From Apium graveolens (lineage: Eukaryota; Streptophyta; Magnoliopsida; Apiales; Apiaceae): a stretch of DNA of 64,000 nt. The stretch lies in assembly GCF_009905375.1 (NCBI RefSeq), contig NC_133652.1, forward strand, positions 17,348,850 through 17,412,849, given 5' to 3'. The notes below the pieces were generated by a model. It was not told the origin of the DNA. It saw only the letters and a list, made by a program, of their open reading frames with translations, and made no database searches. This document shows, in pieces, positions 11,349 through 22,996 of the stretch. Positions within the stretch are counted from its first letter, which is position 1; every line of letters begins with the position of its first letter. The translations under genes and the position numbers were made by a program.

Positions 11349-12918
11349 TTTCTGTAACACCCCCAGATCCGGGGTCGGGGATCCGGGTTGTCACGGTCTT
11401 TCTTCCCACAATATCACTTCACTTAATTAATAATAAATAACCTCATACTGTGACCCCACACTAACACACACCACAACCCGTTATAGTCTCAGAGATGAAA
11501 TTGAAATAAGTACAAGTCTTTGAATCCACAATTTAAAATTATTACAACCCAAAATGATTACTTGATAAATTTACAGTTAATTGCCATTATCTGCCACAAG
11601 TTATAATTATACATAATTTGATTCTCAAAAGTAGATGGTCTGAACTACAATGGATCTACCTCTGCAGCTATAGCAGCTACAACATCAGCGGGAAGACGCG
11701 GGGCGCTTCCCACGCGCTTGCGCTGGGTCTGCTGGAGTCTGGCCATCTCTCCTAACTGTTGTTGTGTGATGAAGAAATAAAGCAAGAGTGAGCTTTACAG
11801 CTCGCAAGATAATATGTATAGTGATAACAATAATATAAGTATCTAAATGGATACTTGATAGCATCTCTATCATATGCAAGATAATTACTTACTAGATATA
11901 AGTAAAAACAAGGAATGAAGTTACCAATACTTCACCACACTTATATCATATATAAAGTTACTTGAACTGCCACCGTTCAAAGTATTATAGGTTTTAAGAA
12001 AAACATCCCATAGATGAGACCACAAGTTAAGACTTGAATAGATTCAATCTTTGAAAGATTATTGAATGAAAAAGTTATGAGATACTTTATTTAGTCCCGG
12101 TATATATATATCCACATATATATACCCCTTTAAACATTTCCTGGAACCTCTGTTATGTAAAGTATGAACAGAGTTTGAAACATCCAATGAATTTTGGAAA
12201 GGAAAAGAATTTTGGCATAAACCCGATATCTCGCTGATCAGGCAAAGATACCAATAAGTAACCTTTTCTACTGTAGATGGATGAATTCCTCACCGGTCAT
12301 CACCCTGGCCGCATTAGGACCTCGCGCTCGACCGTACCCCGGTCCCTCACGCGTTGATGGACTGCCACCCAGCCACTTACACAATAATAGACCGTACCCC
12401 GGCCTGTCGCTTATGTCGACTCAATGAAATGGACTTACTTCCCGAACATTGGGCAAGTAATCAACTTGTTTTCTCAAAACAGCAACCTCGTTGCGAATAT
12501 AAAATACACCACAGAGCCGGATTCCCCAGGTTTTGAGCGAGTATTTAAATCCCCTTAAAAAGGAAGATCTTAAATATAAAAATGAGTTTTGGGATCCGCT
12601 CTGACTTTAAAAATCATTTTGAAGACTCGAAAACACTTTAAAGAGTGTTTGGAGTAAGGCTGATTTAATGAAGTAAATCAGTCCCCAGAATATTAGAAAA
12701 TATCTGAATATTATTAATTAAATAATATTCCCATAAAGAATAATCTTTATAAAAATAATTGAAGTAGAAGTATTAAAATTTATACTTGAAACGAGTATTA
12801 AATAACCAAAGATATACTTATATGAAAGTATTATCTTCATTTGAATAATCAAAAATAAGTTTGATTATCGACATCTTATTCTTTAATAAAATAAAGAATA
12901 TATCTCAGCAAATAATCG

Positions 12919-13140
12919 GAGTCATAGATCCTCAAATGAATATTCAAATAATATTCAATAAATAAAATAAGCTGAGTCATAATACCTCGAATGAATATTA
13001 TAAATAATATTCATTAAATAAAATAAAGGAGTCATACATCCTCAAATGAATATTCAAATAATATTCAATAAATAATATAAAGGGAGTCATAAGTCCTCGA
13101 ATAATATTCGAAATAATATTCAATAATAAAATAAAGTTTA
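12919..13140 (-). repeat. 55-bp tandem repeats in A 5' LTR
   Basis: Four units start with GAGTCATA at about 12920, 12974, 13030 and 13085, each with one or two GAATATTC or AATATT segments. The units are more complete than those in the 3' LTR. Confidence 0.78.
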
Positions 13141-13189
13141 AAGTTATCGAATAAACCTTATTCGATTAATAGTTTGGAAAACTATAACC

Positions 13190-13221
<32 letters not shown>

Positions 13222-13514
13222 CCATATCCATATATACAAGATTACTCGGGATCCTCGACTCCCGGTTTTTGAAAATATTTTCACCTTTGGGTCCCTATAC
13301 TAAGGGTATATGCAAAATACCGCTATCCTCTAGCATAGGTATTATCAACTGAACCAACAGATATATATTTCAAGAATATGAAACAGGCATGCATATATAC
13401 CATATCACATGCTACAATATATCGCAAGAATTTGCTAAATAACCAACATGCATCTATCGCAAGATAATGCATATACAAGTGTATAAATCACAACAACAGT
13501 ATAACGGATAGAAT

Positions 13515-13522
13515 ACTTGCCT
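13515..13522 (-). promoter_or_regulatory. GC-type splice-donor-like motif in A 5' LTR
   Basis: The minus strand reads CTCAG|GCAAGTAT. AG|GCAAGT is the consensus for GC-AG introns, with full U1 pairing apart from the C. The same octamer is in the 3' LTR (3484-3491), the A-family solo LTR (17788-17795) and the LTRs of B, F and G. Confidence 0.5.
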
Positions 13523-15709
13523 GAGCGACTTGGGGGTGAGAAAGGCTCGGGACGAGTTTGATAACCTATAAACAACAAGTAAGTTGGAATTAAACCAAAA
13601 TCACTTGTAAATCTATGATTTAACTAACTTAGACTCTAATGCTAGTTTTGCGCTCACCGATTCGCTTAAGTCACTCGGGTACCCTCGGCTCCACCATTTT
13701 TAATAATTTAACCTTTACGAGTTTTAAAGCGATTCCTTCGCGAATGACTTACCAACTGCCTAACACACTTACCATAAATGTTTCATACATTAATTCACCC
13801 TTTTTGGTCTTTAACCTACATTCCAAAGTAAGGCGAGGGAAAAAGTTTCGTCCGCGAAACGCCGTTACTTGAAACGGTCGTTTCTCCTAAACCGTAAATC
13901 GGAATCGGACGAACTACATATCAAAACGAAGCTCGTAACATGAGCTATCTAAACATGGCAGTGGTCACAATCTAGCAGGGGGTTCTCGGGTCCTAATGCT
14001 ATGCACAAAAACAGTCCAAAGAAAATCGGACGTTACGACGGCTATGTTTACGTGATTTCCAAATTTTAACCCATTCACAAACAACCCAAATCAACCTCAA
14101 ATCCAACATACAACCATCCTCCATCCTTATCACATCATAACAACCCCAACCAATTCAATTTAACCATTCATACTTATGCTTAAACTTTACTTTAATCATT
14201 CTTAAGTTTCTTTAAATCAAAACCACAAAATTACCATTCCATTACACTACCATTCCAAATCTCAAACTCTAAATCATAACAACAACTACAATATCAACCC
14301 ACTACTCAAAATCACCTTATAATATATATGAACCTAGGGTTTGGAAATGGTATACCTTCCTTGAAGTGGTGGGTGGAGCTAGGAAGCCTTAAGAAGCTTT
14401 GAGAAGCCTTAGGAAAGCTTGGATCTTCAAGAAAAACAAGAAAAAGTTCAAGTTAAAAACTTGAAAACACTATTCATTGTCTTCTTCCTTGATTAAATGA
14501 AGAAGTTAGAGAAAGAATTAATGGCTTAAACTCATGATATAGCCATAACTAAGCATAAAGATGATTAGGGAATTTTCTTACCAATTTAGGATGCTTGGAT
14601 CTTGATTTTGAAAATTCTATGCCTTGAAAATGTGTAAAAGCCGAGAGCAAAGTGAAGAACAAATGCCTTGGTTGTTTTTGATTTTTGATGAAATGATTTT
14701 GCTAGCTTGGTTGACTTGATTTGTATTTGATTTAGCAAATTACTACCTTGCCCTTGAATTTGTGTGGTCCTTATTCAACCACACCTCCTTCCTTCCCATG
14801 TCATGCTTACCTCATCCTCATGATGTCATCCTTCCTTCCTTGTCTTCTTTCTATTGGTTGGATGACATCATTCCCATTAATCCCTTTGATTAACTTCCTA
14901 ATCGTTTGCCTAATGACCGCTGATCTGTTATACGGTTCGCTTAACTTTCGTTCTCGTTTATCGTTTGAAGGATCATACCCGGGATCTTATTACTTAGGTT
15001 CCCTTAACCTTTCTCAATACATTATATTCCTTTTTATGATCCTCTATCATAATCCTTTAATTTAAATCCTTTTTATCCTGTTACCTTATACTCAATTCTC
15101 TCCGTATCTTGTGGATTTCCGGGAAAAACCAAAGTGTTCGGAATTGGATTCTGACGATATTTACATACACTTATATACTTCATAGAGTACTAATAATATC
15201 CCAGAATATCCATAACAGAACCCCTACATAGTGTGGCGTGAAAAGTTTTCTCATTCAGCTAAAACACTATTCACAAGGGTTACAAAAAGTTGAAAAATTT
15301 TGGGGTTATTACACTTTATTTGTAATCGAGACGCGTATTTATTAGCGTCTTTATTAAGATATCTGTTTTATTTCAAGTTATGTGCGTTTGAGTGTATTTT
15401 AGGTATTTTCGGGTTTATTTGGTAATTAGGGGTCGTTTTTGTTCTTCAAAAATTAACGGACCGGGACCCCACCGGGACGACAAACCCCACAAAATATGTG
15501 TTTTTATTTTTATAAAATTATTCATATTTTAAATACCCTTTATTTTTGTATTTTTGAATTATTCGCAATTTTTGGGGAATTTTGACATTAATTTTGTATT
15601 TTATCGTTTTTAAAATTATTCCCCGTAATTATTATTTTGGGGCTTAATTATTGTAATTTAGGGATAAAAACACCCTTATTTGATTTTGGGGGTATTTATT
15701 TTCTGTTAA

Positions 15710-15717
15710 TATAAATA
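15710..15717 (+). promoter_or_regulatory. TATA box in F 5' LTR
   Basis: TATAAATA is followed ~70 bases later by 5'UTR-like sequence containing TTAGGGTTTG. The same arrangement is seen in the B LTR at 34247. A CG|GTATAATT donor-like site lies at about 15900-15909. Confidence 0.6.
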
Positions 15718-17787
15718 CCAGATTTTGTTTATTTTATTTTCAGAATTAACAGAAAAATAGTAAAAATTCAGAAAATCCAGAAATTCAATTGGGGGGTTAG
15801 GGTTTGTTCTTGAACAAAATCGATCGATTGATCCGTCTGCAGTAATCGGTTGTTGAAGAAACTGGTACCGAATCAAAGAGCATCTCAGGGCCGATCTTTC
15901 GGTATAATTATCTTGATTTAAGATTGTGTTATTTGTAAAAATCGAAGTTTAAGTTCTTCATTTTAATTTCTCAATTTCTGGACTATAGATTGATTGTTGG
16001 TTGATTTTGCCGATTCTAATAGATTCCTGAGCTTGGTTATTGTAATAACCCCAATTTTTGGAATTTTTGAAACCCTTATAAATAGTGTTTTGCTGAATAA
16101 GAAAACTTTTCATGCCACACTATGAAGGGGTTCTTTTATTGATCTTCTGGGATATTTTTAGTACTCTATGTGGTATATAAGTGTATGTAAAGATCGTCAG
16201 AATCCAAATCCGAACACTTTGATTTTTTTCCCAAAAATCCACCAGATGTCGAAAGAATTGAGTATAAGGTAACAAGGATAAAAAGGATTTAAATTCAAGG
16301 ATTATAAGAGAGGATCATAAAAGGAATATAATGTATTGAGAAAGGTTAAGGAAACCTAAGTAATAAGATCCCGGGTATGATCCCTCAAACGATAAACGAA
16401 AATGAAAGTTAAGCGAACCGCATAACAGATCAGCGGTCATTAGCCAAGTAATTAGGAGTTAATCAAGGGGTTAGTGGATGATGATGTCATCACACCAACA
16501 AGAGGAAGACAAGTGTAACAAGATGACATAGGAAAGGTGACATAAGCATGACATAAGGGAAGGAGGTGTGGTTGATTAATAACCACACAAATTTTCATGG
16601 GTAAAAAGGTAATTAATCAAAAACAAAATCAACCAACCAAGGCAAAATCAAAACAAATCACAAAAAACACAAAAGCTCTCCCCATTTTCATCTTGCTCTC
16701 GGCTTTCAAGGAAAATGCAAGGAAGAAAATCCAAAGTCCAAGCTCCACTCAAGCATAAATTCCATGGTTTGTTTTTATGGATTCTACATTTCATAACTTA
16801 GCTTGGGTATGATTTTAAGCTCTTGATTCAAATGGATTCATAGCTAATTAATTCACCAAAGATTAGGGTGAATAGTGTTTTCAAATTTTAACTTTGTGTT
16901 TCTTGATTTCTTTTGCAAGATCAAGGTTATATAAGGATAGATCAAGGTTCTTTGAGGCTCCCTAGTAACTTTCCACCCTCCAATAAAGGTATAAATCTTC
17001 TCACCCTTTAGTAATAAGTTTGAATGTTGAAGTTTGGAGATGGTTTGGATGGATGAGTAGTAAATTGAATGATAAGCATGATTCGAGCTTAATTATTAAG
17101 TAGTATTAGTTGAATTTGGAGATGTTATAATATATGATTGGATTGAGATCCTTGAGCTTATTATGACTAAAATCAGTAGCTTTGATGTGTATTTTGAGTT
17201 GTTAGTGATTGGTAGTTGGATTGATGTGAATTGGAGTGTTTTAAATTTGGGAAATCGCGTAAACATAGCCGTCGTAATGTCCGATTTACTTTAGACTGCT
17301 TTTGTTCATAACATTAGGACCCGAGAACTCCCTTCTAGGTTTTGACCATTGCCATGATTAGATAGTTCATGTTACGAGCCTCGTTTTGATATGTGGTTCG
17401 TTTGATTCCGATGTACGGTTTAGGAGAAACGACCGTTTTAAGTAACGGCATTTCGCGACCGAACCATTACCCCTCGCCTTACTTTGAAATATAGGTTAAA
17501 GACCTTAAAGGACTAATTGGAGTATGAAACATTTATGTAAAGTGTAATAGGCAGTTGGTAAGACACTCGCGAAAGAATCGCCTTAAAACTCGTAATGATT
17601 AATTTATTAAAAGTGGTGGAGCCGAGGGTACTCGAGCGACTTAAGAGAATCAGTAAGCGCGAAGCGAGCGTTAGAGTCTAATTTGGTTAAAGTATAGATT
17701 TACAAGTGACTTTGGTTTAATTCCAACTTATATGTTGTTTATAGGTTACCAGACTCGTCCCGAGCCATTTGTAACCCCCAGTCGCTC

Positions 17788-17795
17788 AGGCAAGT
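17788..17795 (+). promoter_or_regulatory. GC-type splice-donor-like motif in solo LTR
   Basis: CGCTCAG|GCAAGTTTTC has the same octamer and context as in element A. It is kept although the solo LTR is old and no longer part of an element. Confidence 0.4.
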
Positions 17796-18139
17796 TTTCT
17801 ACCCGTATAACTGTTGTTGTGATGTATATGTGTATATGCATGATCTTGTGATAAATGCATATTTGTTATTAGCAAATTCTTGCGATATATTGTAGCATGT
17901 GATATGGTATATATGCATGCCTGTTTCATATTCTTGATTTACAAATCTGTTGGTTCAAATGCTTATTAGTTGCATAATACCTATGCTAGAGATAAGCGGT
18001 ATTTGCGTATACCCTTAGTATAGGGGAGCAAAAGGGTGAACTTTTTCTAAAACCGGGAGGCGAGGCTCCCGAGTATAATATATATATATATATGAATAGT
18101 TTTTAAAACTATTAATCGAATAAGGTTTATTCGATAAGT

Positions 18140-18297
18140 TTATATTATTTAATGAATATTATTTTGAATATTCATTCGAGGACTTATGACTCCTTTTATT
18201 TTATTTAATGAATATTATTTCGAATATTCATTCGAGGGCTTATGACTCAGTTTATATTATTTAATGAATATTCATTTGAGGACCTATGACTCCGATT
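18140..18297 (+). repeat. 55-bp tandem repeats in A-family solo LTR
   Basis: Three units each end in CTTATGACTC or CTATGACTC preceded by GAATATTCATT. They are the reverse complement of the arrays in element A, with one unit fewer and the last one shortened. Confidence 0.72.
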
Positions 18298-21200
18298 ATT
18301 TGCTGAGATATATACTTTATTTTATTAAAGAATAAGGTGTCGATAATCAAACTTATCTTTGATTATTCAAATAAAGATAGTACTTTCGTATAAGTATATC
18401 TTTGGGTATTTAATACTCATTTCAAGTATAAGTTTTACAACTTCTACTTCAATTATTTGTATAAAGATTATTCTTTAAGGGAATATTATTTAAATGATAA
18501 TATTCAGATATTTTCTAATATATTGGGACTGATTTACTTTATTAAATTAGCATTACTCCAAACACTCTTTAAAGTGTTTTCGAGTCTTTAAAATGATTTT
18601 TAAAAGTTAGAGCGGATCCCAAAACTCATTTTTATATATTTAAGATCTTCCTTTTTAAAGGGGATTTAAATACTCGCTCAAAACCAGAGGGATCCGGCTC
18701 TGTGGTGTATTTTATATTCGCAACAAGGTTGCGGTTTTGGTAAATGAATTGATTACTTACCCAACGTTTGGGAAGTAAGTCCATCTATCGTCGGCATAAG
18801 CAACATGGGCTCAGTGGGCGTCCATGATAGTGTAAGTGGCTCAGTGGGAGTCCATCAAATGCGTAAGTGGCTGAGTGGCAGTCCAGCATAAGGTCCTATT
18901 GCGACCAGGGTGATGACCAGTGGGGAATTCGTCCATCTACTAGTAGAAAAGGTTATTTATTGGTATCTTTGCCTGATCAGCAAGATATCGGGTTTATGCC
19001 ACAATTCTTTTCCTTTCCAAAAATTCATTGGATGTTACAAACTCTATTCATACTTTACATCATAGAGGTTTTCAGGAAATGTATAAAGAGATATATATGC
19101 GGATATATATATCGGGACTTAATGAAGTATCTCATAACTTCATTTCATTCAATAATACTTCAAAGATTTAATCTATTTAAATCTTGTCTTGTAGTTCATC
19201 TGGGTGATGAACTTTTGAAACTGATTATAACTTGAACGGTGGTAGTTCAAGTAGTATTCGGATATAAGTATATTGGAGTATCTTGTAACTTCATCTTTTA
19301 AACTTATATCTAGTAATGATTATCTTGTGCATGTCAAAGATTTTCGGAAAAACGTTGAGACAAGGTTAGATATATGAGATCACCTTGCAACGATATTTTA
19401 TACAGTTATAAACGGGAACTCTGTGTATATTATACATGTCAGAGGATTTCAAAGATTGTGAAAAGTATATATGTACATATATACTGAATATTTTGCGACT
19501 TGGTCGTGGTAAGATATCAAACTTGGTTCATTTCTTCTTGACCAAGACTTTCATGAGTACTATGAGAATGCTCATATATTGTAAATCATTATACATATTA
19601 TTTTGGTGGGCTTGTTGCTCACCCTTGCTTTCTTCTTTCATCACACAACATCAGCTAGACAAGATGAACATGACCAAGCTTCCAATTCGCAAGCGGTTAG
19701 AAAATGTTCCGCAGTTTTCTGGAAGCATTGATGCCGCCGTAGCTGAGGTAGGAGCTACCAATAGGCTAGGTTTTCAACTATTGATGAACCAGATTTATGT
19801 ATATTTATGAATTGTATTAATGGCAAAGAAATGTAAATTTATTCAGAAACCCTTTTAAGGTGTATTGGCATATAATTGTGGAATAAAACGACTTGTGATT
19901 ATTTTTGGATATTCATCTCTGAGACTATAACTTGTGGTGTGTGTGTTTATGGTGGGGTCACAGTACAGAATAGTTGATTAATTATTAAGATTGGGTGTTA
20001 TTAAGGGAAATGGAACTCGTGACAACCCGAATCCCCGACCCCGGATTCGGGGGTGTTACAATTATAATCGATTTATGTATAGGTTCGAGTTGTTTATGTA
20101 CAGAATAGCCGAATCGGTTCTTGGGTTAATTCGATTGTTTTTCTTTTGATTTTACGAATTATTCTTGACTTGGTTGTTGATTATGAATACGGGAATAGGT
20201 TGTACGTGTTATCAACATCATTTTCGTGTATTAAGTGTGAAATTTGGTTGAGATTTGGACGTCGTCGAGGTTCGCCGGAAAGCTTCGAAGCTTGCCGGTG
20301 TTCATGGTGTCGGTGATGATTCCGACGTGACCGACTGTGATTATTGTATGATTTGTAGATACGAATTGATAGGGGACATGTTACACTGGAGAACAGGGCA
20401 AAACGAGGATGATTATGGCCGGGAAACGACTCACCGGAGTCGGTCAGCCCCGCCGGAAACTGGGTAATTTACCAGAATCCGGTGGGTGTTCAACCCGACC
20501 CGGATTCGTTCTTGTTGACCCGTTTTACTTCCTTGCCCGACCCGGTTTTGATCTTTATTCCCCAAAACCCAGCCTTAAAAACCTGTTTGTGAGATTTTCT
20601 GTTTTATTTATTTTCAAAATTCATTTTCTATTTTTGAAAATCATTTTTTTTTTAATTTCAAAAATCATTTAATAATTATTTTAAATTCTAAAAATTATGT
20701 ATTTAATTATTTTAAATTCTAAAAATTATTTTCTTTAATTATTTTCAAAAATACCATTTGATTTAATTATTTATAATTCATTTTAGTTAATTATTTATGA
20801 ATTTAATTAATTAATTAAAAATTAATTAATCAATTAATTTTATTTATAAATTGTTAAATAAATGTAAATTATGTATAATTAATTCAAATAATTTCTAAAA
20901 ATTATTTTTAGGTTTTAAAAGTTATATTTTGGTATTTAAAAATCAATTAATATTATTATTAATTGATTTAAATCTATTTATTTCTTATTTTATTAATAAT
21001 AATTAAACCGTTCGTCCGTTTAATACGAAACGAACGCGTACAGACTCAGAAAAATATTGCGCTCTCAATAAAAATACTTTTAAGTCCTAATTTCTTTTAT
21101 ATTGCAATGTCATTTGATTTGTGCATCACTTTGAGTCGATATTTGAAGGGTAAATGCTATTATTGACCTAATTTTAATTCTGAACGCCCTGAGACGTATT

Positions 21201-21496
21201 TTAATGATTTGACTTATAGGTTACATGAAATATGTGGTTACGTGTTATACGAATACCATGATTACGTGCTATGTGATATGCATGCTATCTGTTTATAGTT
21301 TTAAAATGCCATGATAAATTATAAACGATCGGGTAGATGTCAAGACGTATAGTTACGTCGATTGAGTTTGGTTCTGTCAATTAAGATAGTTCTTTTGTCT
21401 ATAGAATCAAGTAGCAAGGAGTGTGGTCAAGGGTTAGCCGGAGATAGTAGCCAGCAGCTATAGGCAGAGTTATAGTAAGAGTTTATCGAGCATACT

Positions 21497-21504
21497 AGGC
21501 AAGT
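21497..21504 (+). promoter_or_regulatory. GC-type splice-donor-like motif in F 5' LTR
   Basis: CATACTAG|GCAAGTACC. The copy in the 3' LTR remnant is intact at 25245-25252. It lies about 1.04 kb before the LTR end, similar to B (0.99 kb). Confidence 0.5.
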
Positions 21505-22539
21505 ACCCCTAACTTCACTTATCGTTCAAGTGACGTTCATTTCAAATCATATTATGCAAGTACCTATATCTTTATTTATCATTCAATTGATATTGACTCT
21601 GAACTTTATTCTTTCAATTTCCATACTATTCTAAGTTCAGAATAGTTAAACGTTTTATATTTCACTATAAATTACTCTATACAGTGAAACTTTGAATTGA
21701 GATTAGCGAATAACTAATTGTTCTGGTTATTTCGCCATTGGTTGTTGAGATAACCCCGAACCATGAGAAATGGGGAGTTATATGGTTACAAATGTCATTT
21801 GATTCGACTCCTTTGACAGAAAATTGTTTTTATGGGTTGGATGGTTGCGTAAGAGGCCGTGGCGGCGGTCCAGTGTGAGCTATGTGTTATACAGGATATA
21901 ACACCTTGCTAGGCCGATATGTGCCTTGGGTACCTTTTGTTTAGTTGGATATGCTTCGGCATACCGGTGTTGCTCCGCGGCTGATCACCGGCGGCAACAC
22001 ACCGTCGTTCGAGGATTCTAATCCCAAAACAAATTATATATATGCAAATGTTGTTTATTCTCAAATATATATCAGTTTTGATACTGTACAAGTATTGTGG
22101 TTTGGTTTTGTTCATCAGATATATTGCTGTTGTTGTTCTAAATCATAAGTTATATACTGCTTGCTGAGCATTTTTTTCGCTCATACTTATTTCATATCCT
22201 GACTCTTTCAGTTAGGCCAGGGCAAGCTTAAGTTCCAGGTCTGACCAGAGGTTATGTGCTTGTAAATAGTTTGGTATGTTTTCCAGGTAGAAAGTTTGGG
22301 ACGCTTAACTAGTCTAGAGGTTTGTAATAAAATTTGAATAAATTGTAAAACTAATTAGACTTATGGTTTGTAATAACAGTTGGTTTGTAATAGTGCCTGT
22401 TCCATACTATAACCTGTGATCGATCCAGTTGCATGCAAGGGGCCATAGTTATTATATTATTTCGCGGTGATTATTTTATTTTAGTTTATTGGCGAGTGAC
22501 CCCCAAATCTAGACCCCGGGATTGGAGGGCGTCACAGGT

Positions 22540-22551
22540 TGGTATCAGAAT
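22540..22551 (+). other. Primer-binding site of element F
   Basis: TGGTATCAGAAT lies 3 nt after the LTR. It is the initiator tRNA-Met type, with the last bases changed compared with TGGTATCAGAGC. Confidence 0.75.
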
Positions 22552-22974
22552 TACAGGTTATGGTCACTGAAGCAGGCGTAGGATTGTCATAGATGAGTCA
22601 TAGGAAGATCACATAAGATAGGCGCGTGTAGTTTAGCTTTTATAGGATTAAATTTAGGTTATTGGGTTGGGTTATAGTTAAGTTATTTAGGTTCCCTGTT
22701 TTGCATTTAGCCTTAGGCCTTGTGTCATTGCCCTGCTATTTTGTTGGTTTAGTTGAGATTTCAAGCAAGGATTTAAAGGTTTGGATAATTCTGAATAAAT
22801 TTTCTTTGTGTTATTATTCTCGAGATAATAAGCAGGATTATGTGATAATTATGTCGCTTGTGTTAATATGGTAGCAAGTTTATGATATTTTGAAAGGAAA
22901 TAATTTTTGAGAATTTTGATATGCTAAGGAATTGCTATATATTTGACACAATGCTTGACAGATTATTATATATG
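22552..22974 (+). other. Leader of element F, no ORF of note
   Basis: About 420 bases lie between primer site and gag. Unlike A and B there is no leader ORF. The only frame (22662-22874) is hydrophobic and has no counterpart. The end is a pyrimidine-rich acceptor-like tract. Confidence 0.55.
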
Positions 22975-22992
22975 TTGCTTGTTTCTTACCAG
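22975..22992 (+). promoter_or_regulatory. Splice-acceptor-like site before F gag
   Basis: TTGCTTGTTTCTTACCAG fits a strong 3' splice site and lies 4 nt before the gag ATG at 22997, the same spacing as in A. Confidence 0.55.
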
Positions 22993-22996
22993 AATA

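Larger units (their letters stand above)
1359..15313 (-). mobile_element. Element A: complete Tekay/Del-type Ty3-gypsy chromovirus
   Basis: A full-length LTR retrotransposon on the minus strand, about 14 kb. It has two long LTRs (1359-5272 and 11353-15313). A tRNA-Met type primer site lies at 11337-11348, followed by a leader ORF, one uninterrupted gag-pol ORF ending in a chromodomain, and a polypurine tract at 5273-5288. LTRs begin TGTAATAACCCC and end GGGTGTTACA in element sense. The last ~560 bases of the two LTRs look identical, which suggests a recent insertion. No clean 5-bp target duplication is found: the left flank is CAATT and the right flank is CTTTA, then element F starts 7 bases on. 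All parts needed for autonomous transposition are recognisable. Confidence 0.93.
11353..15313 (-). repeat. Element A 5' LTR
   Basis: A 3.96 kb LTR matching 1359-5272. It should hold the promoter and start of the genomic RNA. A GAAG|GTATACC donor-like site on the minus strand lies around 14351-14358. The AG|GCAAGT motif is at 13515-13522, the 55-bp repeats are at 12919-13140, and the terminal hairpin is at 11354-11394. AT dinucleotide runs lie at about 13190-13230. Confidence 0.92.
16041..20060 (+). mobile_element. Solo LTR of the element A family
   Basis: A 4.0 kb LTR in plus orientation begins TGTAATAACCCC and ends GGGGTGTTACA, as in element A, but with no internal region. Flanks GTTAT (16036-16040) and ATTAT (20061-20065) fit a 5-bp target duplication with one change. 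It carries three copies of the 55-bp repeat (18140-18297), the AG|GCAAGT motif (17788-17795), an AAG|GTATAAAT donor-like site at 16986-16996 and the terminal hairpin (20019-20059). It is clearly more diverged from A than A's two LTRs are from each other. ORFs inside (18867-19235, 19436-19810) are chance frames. Confidence 0.9.
15321..22536 (+). repeat. Element F 5' LTR, split by a solo LTR
   Basis: The two pieces, 15321-16040 and 20061-22536, begin TGTAATCGAG and end GGCGTCACA. They share blocks with the B LTR: GGGACCCC...CCCCACAAAA at ~15470, AATTTTTGGG at ~15570, a TATA box, and the GC-rich CCGGAA block at 20250-20550. The second piece matches the 3' LTR remnant at 24882-26248. The 5' copy keeps about 27 bases near 22365-22395 that the 3' copy lacks. 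Confidence 0.85.

Noticed and set aside
18867..19810. Two frames of ~120 codons in plus strand
   Set aside because: Both are within the A-family solo LTR and are not open at the matching places of A's LTRs.
21909..22148. Frames of 67-68 codons repeated at 25649-25888
   Set aside because: They are repeated because they lie in the two LTRs of F. No family resemblance.
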